Source: Fragilaria crotonensis
Taxonomy: Eukaryota; Bacillariophyta; Fragilariophyceae; Fragilariales; Fragilariaceae
DNA length: 57,661 nucleotides
NCBI GenBank assembly: GCA_022925895.1
Contig: JAKSYS010000392.1
Location: forward strand, 1-57,661
Direction: 5' to 3'
The position numbers and the translations under genes are program-made. Of this stretch, positions 40,858 through 50,661 are shown piece by piece. Numbering within the stretch: the first letter of the stretch is position 1; the number at the start of each line of letters is the position of its first letter. Under the pieces are notes generated by a model. That model was not told the DNA's origin. It made no database searches and saw only the letters and a list, made by a program, of their open reading frames with translations.

Positions 40858-42519
40858 TCAGCTTGATTGGCGCCAATATCTGTGCGGAAGTTAAGTGAGT
40901 TGATTTGGGAACAATCAAACCAAAAAATTGCATTAGAGCCCATCTGGCCGTCAGGAGGGAGACCTGTGTGGAATGAATTTTCTAGAGCCCGCTCGTTGTG
41001 GTGAGAAAGGCTTTGGTCACGGTCGTCTTGAGATTCTGTCGGCTCGTCCAACAAGCTTTTGAAGAGATCGAGGTCGTCTGTAGTCAACCACAAGTGTTGA
41101 TTGGTAGATAAACTGATCGAAGAAGGTGCGAGATGAGTGGCGTCGGTGGGTTCGGAGGAGGTGTCTGACAAGTGATGGCGGTTGTCAGAAGAAAGGCCTG
41201 TATCAGAAGCATGCTCTTGAACCTGCTCATTGTGAGCAGGGAGGCTTCGGGCCAATACATTCTTGGATGGATCGAGTTCTTCTCGATAAAAGCAAAATTG
41301 TTGTTCGGGAGGTACACACCTCGGATAAGGCGCGAGATGATTACCGTCGGTGGGTTCGGTGTAGGTCTCTGACAAGGATTGGCGTGTGTGCTCTTGAACC
41401 TGCTCATTGTGATCAGGGGTGCTTCGGGCCAATATATTCTCGGAGAGATGGTGTTCTTGTGGATAAAAGCAAAGTTGTCGTTCGGGAGGTACGCACCTCG
41501 GATAAGGTGCGTGATGGCTGTCGTTGGTGGGTTCGGTGGAGGTAACTGGCAAGTAATGGCGGTTATCAGGGGGAAGGCTTGCATGAAAAGCGTGCTCTTC
41601 ATTCTGCTTATTGTGAGTCGGGAGGCGTCGAACAAGTTCGTCTTGAGATTTTGTTGGCATGTCCAAGACATTTTTGAGCTGATCGAGATCTTCTTGGAAA
41701 ACCTTTTCTGTTGAGCGAGAGGTAAGCTAACGGGATATGGTTTGATATGACAAGCACCGGCGGGCTCGTTTGCGTTATCCGACAAGTGGTGGTTGTTAGG
41801 ATGAAGGCCTCGGCGAGGCAAATCGTCTAGGGTTGGTCTTGAGCGTTTGGAGCTTTTCTCGGTAGTATCATCTTGATTGATTGCTTGCATCCTTGCAGAG
41901 TCGTATAGATCATCGAGGAAGTGGTGTTGACGGCAATTTTCCCAATCGAGAGAAGAGTTGATTGGAAAAGTTTCGATCTCACTGCCGTCACGGTCGTCTA
42001 GAGGAAAGCATTTCAAATAAGCAACTGCTGCATCTGCTTCATCGTCGCCACTGATGATGCCTTGATCTGCATTGACATTCACCCAGTCCCAAGCCCTTTC
42101 AAAAAAGGTAAGGTCCTCCTGCTCGCCGAGAGCGTACTTTATGAGATCGACCGCGTCGGCTTTGCTGAGCTCTGAGTAACTTGCTGAGTCGCCGTCCAAG
42201 ACCATGAATTTTCTAGGCTCGTGGCACTTCCAAAATGCTTCGGCGATATTGTCAATGCCGTGAATTTTTAGTAGTGAATATTGGATGCACTTTTGAATTA
42301 AAAATTTAAACTGTTGGTTCCCCGAGTATTTGTTGGTCAATTCTTGGTCGCCGAAGAAGATGACATCTTCGTTGCTGAGAGCAGAGTTATCGAAAATGTC
42401 TTGTACCGTGACTTTGGGGAGGTCGTTAGGTAAGGATGTTCATGTTGTCTCCGATAACATCATTGTCGAAAAAAGTTGAGAAACTTACCCGTCGTTGTTG
42501 TGTTAAGATTTTGGTTCAT
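40758..42519 (-). CDS. DUF6824-like domain protein C (long form with tandem repeats), one apparent frameshift
   Basis: Model: exon 1 42519-42489 (MNQNLNTTTT plus one base), 77 bp phase-1 intron 42488-42412 (GTAAGT...AAAG), exon 2 from 42411. Domain: NEDVIFFGDQELTNKYSGNQQF; the usual HPGN is changed to YSGN. The helical part ends DLIKYALGEQ. Near 41705, at AAAAGGTTTTCC, the frame shifts; the second frame continues FQEDLDQLKNVLDMPTKSQD. It then has three to four repeats of about 50-57 residues with EPTD...HLAPYPRCVPPEQQ and HNEQVQEH blocks. It ends at 40758 inside a 99 bp tandem duplication. Same architecture as copy A. Confidence 0.65.
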
Positions 42520-43274
42520 GCTATTATTGTTGTTGTTTGCTTTGTTGTTTGCCTTGTTGTGAATTTATGTCTTGTCTTTTGCCTTGTATTGCGCGGAAGT
42601 CAAACGTCGGTCTTGGTCTTAAAAAACGGAAGACTTCAGGACGAATGGCATGTATGAAATCGTCTTCATTTTGTGAAAATGGAAGATTTCACGACGAATG
42701 ACATGTATGACAGTGATGCAAGCAACAATACATGTGCAGAAGGCTACCGGGACCTGTTGCAGGTATATTTATCCCTGGCATGTATGCAAATTCCACTTTC
42801 ATAGGCGTATATCCAAACACGACCAAGCCACGCATTTCTCCATTCACACTTCCCTTGAACGCATGATACCGGTACTGTCTAGTACGAAACTACGCTCAGG
42901 CCACCGAATACTTCACACTTCAAACTTCAAACTACAGACTGCACCTACTACCGGTAGTACCTGGTACCGTAGAGAGGGGCTTGCCGAGTCCAGAAACAAT
43001 TGGTGCTTATAACGAAGGTGCCTTTTGGTGCTGACGCTACTATGGATTTTTTGACCAACCAGAGCGCACACGTTTCATGGTCATGGAAGTTCTCGAAACG
43101 TCTTGCCGCCTTGCCACGTATTACTGCAAATATGTTTTCACTGGGTTAAGTGGCTCAGGTATTGTACCAACCTTAATAAGCACCATAATAATGCACTCCG
43201 TGCATCACATGGCTGATCTTTATGTTCCAATTGTATCACGTGGTGACATGGTGATTAAGAGGCCATCCATGTTG
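42520..43274. other. Intergenic stretch
   Basis: GTAC palindromes around 42850-42970 and a long TTGTT-rich run near 42520-42560. Positions 43155-43274 are the start of the duplicated block shared with 36090-36210. No gene. Confidence 0.45.
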
Positions 43275-44080
43275 TTAGCATCCTGCTTGCTCGACCATAA
43301 TCACGACGAGGCGATCGACGACGCCTAAAGAGGCTTTCTGGAAGTTATCTTTAGATTCAAGTGACTCGATATCAAAGTTTTTTTGCCAATCAAATGTATC
43401 GTCAGGGAAGTCAAGCGAATTAACGTCGTAGGTCATAGGGAGACTCGTCGATTGTATGGCTGTAAGGATCGATCGGTAACGCTCAGGTTGTAGACCATGT
43501 TGAAAGGCACTTTTAACAGCCTCGTCAACGACTATACTGTGGCGTGGTGTGAGCAGTGTGCCATCGGAGCTCTCCAAAGTCGTGGCAAGTTGGTTGAGGT
43601 TCTAGTGCTCGGTTTGCATGTGCAATGCAAACTCTTGCCTCTTATTCGAGAGCAAATTAAATGATGAAGACGGCCTCGCATGCGTTAATCTATGACCAGC
43701 TCCATGATTCATGGTTCCTCATGAGGAAGTTCGATGGCACCGCATGAGGTTGGTGGCACTTCAAAATTGCTTCTGCGACATCATCAAGGGGTGATCGTCT
43801 CGTATCTCGACGATACACTTCTTGATTAGGAATGCAAGCTTCTGTTTTCCAGTGTGGGCGTGCGTCAAAGTTGGGTTCCCATAGTGGTGGACATCATAGC
43901 GCTTGATGGCTTAGCAGGGGTCCAAGGTGTGATGTCGCATGCATCATGACGCTTCGTTGCAAATAACTGTGTCTGCACTGTGACAAGTGCGTGAGTTGGG
44001 TAAATTCGGACGAGAGCACCCGTGTGCTTCCTCATTCTCGTTGGTGATCTTTATGTCAAACGTTTGCTTCATAGAATGTT
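43275..44080 (-). pseudogene. DUF6824-like copy D (decayed)
   Basis: The 3' half is readable (43577-43275: DGTLLTPRHSIVVDEAVKSAFQHGL ... NSLDF ... GVVDRLVVIM) and aligns with the end of copy B. The 5' half, about 43600-44060, matches copy B at DNA level but has many indels and stops, the HPGN block is disrupted, and the intron donor GGTAAG of the other copies reads GAGGAAG. I call it dead. Its right flank continues into a copy of the 37.0-37.13 kb sequence up to about 44215. Confidence 0.75.
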
Positions 44081-44216
44081 GTCGATTGTGATTATATGAC
44101 ATGCAGCTAGAAGTCGGACTCTAGTTGCATCGGTGTTCGGTGACAGCATGTTTCGTTGCGGCTTGCAGACGTTCGCCTACGAACCAGAGGTAAACTAGTT
44201 CAAAATAATGCGATGT

Positions 44217-44560
44217 GAAGGACCTGGACGTCTCACGCTGGACCGTCGACTGGATGTCGTGGGCTAAGCCGGAGTCCTTGCTCTCCTCAAATGAGTTAGC
44301 GACCATGTCCCAACGTCTCGATGAAGGGCTTCGGTCAGTCAAAGGAAAACGAGCTCGTTTTGTTGTTCGCGACAAGGACAAACTGGCTCACAGCCGAGTT
44401 TGGAAGTTGGATGACTGGATGACAAATGATGAGACGCAACAGCCACGAAGTGGAACGTCATAGCATCCATCACACCTGTCCTCGACTAGGCTGTCCAGTC
44501 GTGCGTTTGAATCACATTGTGGTGAAAGCCTTTCATATCATGTGTGTGCGAGTGCACTTG
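44217..44560 (+). pseudogene. 3' fragment of the papain-fold-like gene
   Basis: Encodes LDVSRWTVDWMSWAKPESLL ... RLDEGLRSVKGKRARFVVRD ... LAHSRVWKLDD, the last quarter of the 38729-39913 protein, followed by the same 3' untranslated sequence. The 5' three quarters are missing; the end of the frame is frameshifted near 44425. It directly adjoins DUF6824-like copy D. Confidence 0.88.
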
Positions 44561-45232
44561 GATTTAGATTGTACTATTTTGTAGTTGTGGGTTGTTGCGC
44601 CATGATGATTATGCTGCTCACGTCTCATTTTTGTTGTGAATGGCGGCAGATGCACAGACGCGTCAAGTTTCGCGCACCACTCATATGTTACATGTTCTTT
44701 CGTACTGGTAGCGAAAACCTTCGTGCGTATGCATAGAGCAGATACTGCGGTATCAAATATAATAGAGGTGTATGATATGCAACCATATAGCCGAGTATGG
44801 ATATTTGCAGGTTGCAGGCGGTCCACAAAAAAAAATTCCGGGGTCCAATATCTATCACACGGATCCTAAAACGGACGTGGGAAATACTATCATATCATCA
44901 TATCATCATGTCGTACTTGTAGGACACTCATACTGGAGTACTCCCGTACAAAATACTGGAGAACATCATACAGTACGAGTACGACATCTCTATGCATACG
45001 TCACATATATGTATACAGCTCAAATACATAATCGTGTACATATCTCATGCGGGCGTCAACGGATCTGTCTTTTTCATAGCCAATGCGCTGTACTCGGAGT
45101 TGATGATCACGAATCACGAAACCAAATTCCTTTTGTCATTGATTCGTTGAATCGGCCGCAACGCGCACCTCCGCTCCGTATGTCCTTTTAGCATCGAAGG
45201 TCAAGGATCATTGATATCATTGACCCGACACC
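44561..45232. other. Intergenic stretch
   Basis: Contains a small ATATCATC repeat at 44889-44911 and GTAC-rich sequence at 44930-45000. No gene is supported. Confidence 0.4.
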
Positions 45233-46413
45233 ATGAATATCTTACTAGCCACCGACAAGGTGATCCCTCTGCCACCTCAAGCCGCCAAGGCTCTTAAGGA
45301 ACGAGAGGCAAAGGAGAAAGGAAAGGCATGGTTAGAGGAAGTATCGGACGGAAATGATGAATTGTTCTTGGATTACAACACATGGGCTCATGTCTATGAG
45401 GCAGCTGCGAAACCTGTGAGGTTTGCTGCAAACTCCGTCCTTCCAACCGAGCCTTCGTTGCCTCGGAAGCTGATGTTCCGGAGAAGCTGAGTAGTGCTAC
45501 TACGACTGATGAGGATGGTAGTGGTTCAAAGACAAATGCCACTGGTGCTGATGAGCGTACACCGCACCATCTTCGGTCCGCACAAGCACTTGGAAACAAA
45601 ATGGCCGCACAGTTTGAGAAAGCCCAAAAGGCAAAACTCAAGGCGCGTGTCCTCGAATGCAAACATGAGAATTTAAACACACTCCGAACTGGTCTCAGCG
45701 CAAAGTTGGTATTGATGGTTCTTGACATGTCCTGTCACTTGTTGCAGGATCTGGAAGACACTCTGGAGGACCAGCGGCCCTTTGTGAATGTGATTCGTGC
45801 ACTCGTTTTGAGTTATCGCTTTGAGAAGCCAAACATGCGCCGCAAAATCTTTCACCTACGAGATGTTATTTGTGCCCGACTTGTCGACTTGTTGGACCTC
45901 AAACTGCGAGATCAGACTCTCGCTGAAACACAATTGGCATGTCGCGAGGGACTCGTCAAGATGGAAACTGACGATTTGATCGAACGAGAGTGGCATGCGT
46001 GGATTGAACGCTTTGTATACGTCAAGACTCCCACCACGGATGGTGACGTTGCTCCTTCCGCAACCGTGGTTCCGTATGAAGCCGTCCTGGCCATTACTGG
46101 ATTGGAGCCGCCGGTGGTATTTTTGGAAGAGGAATCAATAGTTGCCATTCGAGAACAGTCTCTGGAACTTGTCAAGAGGTTTGTCAAAAGCAAAATGAAA
46201 AGTGTCCATAAAGTATTGGCAATTGCATTGGATCAGCTCTTGATGGAATACGCCAATGCCAAGTTTGCACCGAATACTTCCAAGGCCGCTCTGCCACTCA
46301 GAGAGGAGATGGTCAACATCGTAGAAAGCATACACGAACGCCTTCTGCAAGCTGTGACGAAGGATGTTTCTGGAATTGTCGATTTGTTGGGCGACATGAT
46401 GACGTTGAAGTAG
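45233..46413 (+). CDS. Alpha-helical protein of unknown function (two-exon model)
   Basis: The first frame (45233 on, MNILLATDKVIPLPPQAAKAL) and the second (to 46413) are in different frames. A possible intron 45416-45483 (GTGAGG...CCGGAG, phase 0) joins them to about 370 aa; a frameshift is the alternative. The protein is mostly amphipathic helix: EKAQKAKLKARVLECKHENLN, LVLMVLDMSCHLLQDLEDTLE, RRKIFHLRDVICARLVDLLDL. No catalytic motif, signal peptide or membrane span. I do not recognise the family. The codon pattern and the absence of stops over 270 codons in the second exon support a real gene. Confidence 0.6.
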
Positions 46414-46747
46414 CAACCCTGCAGATTTTCTTTTATGTACAACGTATCCATATAGATGCTTCTTAACCGTCTGTATTAGTAGACCTATCAAGAATTTATT
46501 TGGTTAGAGTTGACGTCGTACTACGAGTTGAAGAGGTCCTGAGTAAAACCAACAAAAATTCAACAGATGAAAGTTGCAGTTCGAGACAACATTTTTTGAT
46601 CGAGACCAAAACAAACGATAAAGACATCTTCATTTGCTCCCGTCGCTATAATGTATTTCTACAATTTCCACAGCAGAGACCCTGCATCAAAATGATTGTG
46701 TGTACACTCCACCCTCCAGTGATTACAAAAGAATAGTGCAGCTGCTT
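46414..46747. other. Short convergent intergenic stretch
   Basis: 334 bases between two converging genes; presumably 3' untranslated sequence. Nothing else seen. Confidence 0.4.
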
Positions 46748-48866
46748 CTACACCGACAGGGCTACTCCCTTGAATTGAAGAACTGCGTCGTCACCATGCT
46801 TTGACTTTTGCTTTGTGTGACATTTGTCACAGTAGTCTTGTTCCATGATTGGATAGAACCACGAGCGGGCTGTACAATCCGTACCACATCCGTCGCAAGC
46901 AACATTGAATTGCTGTTTCTTTCCCCGTTTCGATGACTTGGGCATATCAACAACGGCTGAAGAGCTCGATTCGTCTAATAACGCCTTTTTCGCTTTACCG
47001 CCAGCCGCACCTGCAGTGGCAGGTGTCAGTGAGGAGGTGGACTTTCGTTTTCTCAAAGTTCGGAGCACCTCCGTGTGAGTAGTCCCTTGAGATGAAGTAC
47101 CTCCTGATTCTACTTTATCAACCGTGGGCTGGTTCTTCAATCGTGGGCGACTAGGAGGCTCGCGCTTCTTGGCGGCAAGTGCAACAATGCCTTGAGCGAC
47201 AGCAAGATCCTTCTTGGATGCCTTGAGTGCGAGTCCGGATCCATTGTATCCCGCCGAAAAATTCTGAATAAGCATGGGTTCGTCTCTTGACCAGACGGGA
47301 AAGTCTTCCAAACGAGGGCATCCACTCTCAAGGCCATCCTTCAAATCCTTTAAGCTTACCATGACAACATGATCGGCTGCGCGAGCTTTCGAAACCTTGG
47401 CCATTCCTGGTTCTTTCCCCACGACCAGAACGTCAGTCTTTCCGGATATGGCACTCGTGACGCGACCACCAAAGGCGACAATCATGGCCTTGGTCTTGTC
47501 TTTTCCCAACGAAAGGCCTTTGCCACCGCCGATTTCGGGAAAGATGCCTGTCAGAACAAAGGTCTTGTCACGGAATGCGTCTGCTGGCGATGCGCCATTT
47601 TTTCCCGGCACGGGAACAACAAAGCGTTGACGAGGTGCCAATACAATGGCAGACGACGAGGACTCCATGGGGAGTGGTAGCGCTTGTTGTGGATTTAGTG
47701 GATCGTTCAATGATGGTGGTGATGATGTTTCGGAGGTAGATGCAGCACCGCCGGCAGTCTTTCTTGGGGCTGTTCTGCGAGCCCAATTTTGCTTGTTCAT
47801 GACGTGACGGACGATCTTGTCCTTGTCGCTTTGATGCAATTCCGGAAACCCAGAAAGTAAAACATCATTCATGCTCGACAATGCGCGTTCAAAGACTTGA
47901 AAATCGTTGCATGCATCCGGATCGGGTACACCCAACCAGACCTTGAAAGGGACACCTGTAGTGGCATCACCAGTGCCATTGTATGCAAGTGGTTAGAGGT
48001 GAGATGAATCGAAACGATAGAGCACCGACGACGACGACACGGAGCACAAGAGACCAGTATAACGAGTGGTAGTCATAGAGACAGGAACTGCAAGCAAACT
48101 TACGCCAACATCTTAAATGCACCCATCCTCCATACGTTCCCGATTGTCCATTCATCCATCCTATTCTAATTTCTCCCTTGTCAATTATTTTCCAATCTGT
48201 TTCTATTGCGAGCGCATCGGTTGTGCGTGCAGATAGTCTTGAGGATCGTAACGATTTATTGTCGTTTTCAACAACAACAGGACGGGGTCTACAATTTGCG
48301 GACTTTCCCTTTTGAGTGCATTTGCTGCGATCGCTCCTTGCCAGTTCCACCCGGTATAGCGGAACTTCCTCCTCGGCGGCTTCTTGATAGTACTCCCAGG
48401 ATGGCGTTTCCATGGATGCGAAATGGTGGTCGTAGGAATCCATGTTGAAAAATTCATCTTCATCGTCACTTTTTGATGTTGATGTTGTTGCTGATGATGA
48501 TTGATTATCTGCATCGGACTGTGCTTTATTCTTCCCTGAAGGCGATTTTGTGAATTGGAAACAATCGGCAAAGAGCCAATCATCCGAAGGACGACTGCGT
48601 GTTGCACGTTGTTGATTTTGACGGTTCGTTCCATGGTGCAAGTCTCTCAACAATTCAAAGGAAGTTTGAATTGTTCGAAATAATTCAATGTCATCTCCAC
48701 CCTTGTCGGGATGATGCTGAAGGACGGCCCGAAAGTAATGCTTCTTAATCACAGCATTGAATTCATCGTGACGCGTCGCATGGTTTTCAAACTCTAAACT
48801 ACTTTCAATGCCAAGAACGGCAAGGCATTGACGAATGGTCGTCCTTCGACTCGACGACGGTGCCAT
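46748..48866 (-). CDS. J-domain / PARP-type zinc finger / BRCT protein (two exons)
   Basis: Exon 1 48866-48104, intron 48103-47956 (GTAAGT...CTACAG, phase 1), exon 2 47955-46748; 656 aa. Residues about 10-90 are a J-domain with the HPD motif (YFRAVLQHHPDKGGDD). About 165-255 is a PARP-type zinc finger: VELARSDRSKC ... DKGEIRIGWM ... GGWVHLRCWR; the splice joins this to VPFKVWLGVPDP without a break. About 382-455 is a BRCT domain resembling those of RFC1 and DNA ligases (DKTFVLTGIF, GGRVTSAISGKTDVLVVG). Near 606-636 a Cys-rich ZZ-like motif (CDGCGTDC ... CDKC). PARP fingers bind DNA breaks and BRCT binds phosphoproteins or DNA ends, so a nuclear DNA-damage role is inferred; the J-domain would recruit Hsp70. 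Confidence 0.88.
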
Positions 48867-49770
48867 GGACTTTGTTGCTGGAATGAAATGCGTGTACCGT
48901 ACAGTGGTTTGAGGTGCACCGCTTCAATGTCAGTGCTATGATCATAACACCTCACGCCTCACGCAACACACAACACGCGCCAACCGGTGTGAAAAAAAAC
49001 CATGGAGGAAATGCATAGCATGCATATCGTGGTCACGGAACATAAATGTACTCGGCGTACAACATACTACGTAGTACCAGTCCACAGTACCACTATCAGC
49101 GTCAATGTCATCATGTCATCATAGCCCCCGATGGCTTGAAGGTGAATGTGTATTAGGGTTAAGGGTATGCTGGTATACACTATACATTGACAGGCGGGGG
49201 GCATTCCAGATTCCAGTGTACAGCACCGAGTCGTATTAGTACATTAGTACCGGTACTTGCTACGTAGAGTACGTGGTACACCTCTCTACATAGGACGCAG
49301 GCCCGTATATGCATTTAATAATTAATAGCGCATATTTGCATACGCAATTAGTCCGAGAACGCGTATGTGCATACAGCGGAGCTCTTGAGTATATCTGAAT
49401 ACGTATATATTGCATCATAAGTCATAAATCAAAACATAGCTAAAGTACAGTGGTTCGGATATCGACATGGGCACTCCAAAGCTGTGAATCGTCAGAAAAG
49501 GACTACCAGGTACAGTACTATATCTCTCAAGAATCATGCCAATATCCGATGAGTGGGTTTTGTGGAACTCAGAACTCTACTAAGCAGTTGCAGCTAATGT
49601 TCATTTTAAAACGATTATAGCATGGTTTACCCACAGAGAACTGCTCGTGCGGTCTGTGGCACTGTGACCCTCTACACGATGTATGTAACGAGAATTCGGA
49701 TCTAACTTGGAGAAGGATCCTTAGGCACCTTCGTTGCTTTTTGTGCCTTCGAGTCGTTCTTGAGATCACT
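48867..49770. other. Intergenic stretch rich in short palindromes
   Basis: Promoter side of the J-domain gene and 3' side of the Lys-rich protein gene. Many GTAC-containing palindromes between 49060 and 49280 and AT-rich TATGCATA motifs near 49300-49420. No gene. Confidence 0.4.
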
Positions 49771-50340
49771 TCAACGGTTATCCCCCTTGGTCGCCTTCGT
49801 CGCATTTTTTGGCTTGGGCACCTTCGCCTCGCCCTTGAGTTCACGGACACGAGTTTTACCCTTGGGGATCTTTGTAGTATTCGTTGACTTCGGTGCCTTC
49901 AACTCGCCCTTCAGGTCACCTTCAGGATTAGTTCCCTTGGGCGTCTTGGGCGTCTTGGTAGTATTTGTTGCCTTTACCGCGCCCTTGAGTTCACGTGTTG
50001 GTTTAACACCCTTGGGCAACTTGGTAGTATTTGTTGCCTTTACCGCGCCCTTGAGTTCACGTGTAGGATTAACGCCTTTGGACTTCTTCGTAGTGTTTGT
50101 TGCCTTTAGCGCGCCCTTGAGGTCACGTGTTGGTTTAACGCCCTTGGGCAACTTGGTAGTATTTGTTGCCTTTACCGCGCCCTTGAGTTCACGTGCAGGA
50201 TTAACGCCTTTGGGCTTCTTCGTAGTATTTGTTCCCTTCTGAGCCTTCAACTCGCGCTTCAGGCCCCGAACTAGGTCATGGACAGCGAAGGCACCTTGAG
50301 CGGAAAAGGCGAGGATTACGAAGAAGACGGCAAACTTCAT
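49771..50340 (-). CDS. Secreted Lys-rich repeat protein with RXL sites (silaffin-like candidate)
   Basis: 189 aa from the Met at 50340; an upstream in-frame Met at 50547 would bury the signal peptide, so the inner start is preferred. Signal peptide MKFAVFFVILAFSAQGAFA, then about seven repeats of around 22 residues, such as RELKGAVKATNTTKLPKGVK. Each has R-x-L (RELKG, RDLKG), several Lys in KxxK-like spacing, and NTT, an N-glycosylation sequon. Diatom silaffins and related frustule proteins have a signal peptide, Lys-rich repeats and RXL cleavage sites, so a role in silica-associated matrix is plausible but unproven. DNA repeats of 66 bp underlie the protein repeats. No paralogue in the window. 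Confidence 0.75.
   Translation of the reverse strand: MKFAVFFVILAFSAQGAFAVHDLVRGLKRELKAQKGTNTTKKPKGVNPARELKGAVKATNTTKLPKGVKPTRDLKGALKATNTTKKSKGVNPTRELKGAVKATNTTKLPKGVKPTRELKGAVKATNTTKTPKTPKGTNPEGDLKGELKAPKSTNTTKIPKGKTRVRELKGEAKVPKPKNATKATKGDNR
49960..50235. repeat. 66 bp coding minisatellite
   Basis: About four copies of a 66 bp unit (for example starting at TTGCCTTTACCGCGCCC) in frame with the Lys-rich protein, alternating two variants (LPKGVKPTR and KSKGVNPTR). This points to growth by unequal exchange of a two-unit block. Confidence 0.85.
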
Positions 50341-50661
50341 GGCAGGCAAATATGGAGTACTTGTACTCGGAGTATACCCTGAAATATGTCTCTTGAAGGT
50401 TTGTGTGAGTGTGTGGATGAAACGAGAAACGAGGGGGGATTCTTCGACACATGCAGTATGACGTATGACATACAGTTCGGATTTTCGCAGATGACTCTTG
50501 CAAAGGGCAAATGACTTATTGAAATGTCTTTTTCTTTGAATTTTCAAATTTGATTTATTTGTCGCCCCTTTTATCTTGCACCACGTTGTACGCTACCGTA
50601 CCCTGGATTCAACGCGTAACGCATACTCCGTCAATTTTCGTCTTGAGTCCGTTGCATCTAA

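Noticed and set aside
49760-50242. 160-codon plus-strand hydrophobic repeat frame
   Set aside because: Antisense of the Lys-rich repeat gene; the minus strand has a signal peptide and RXL logic, the plus strand has no start context.
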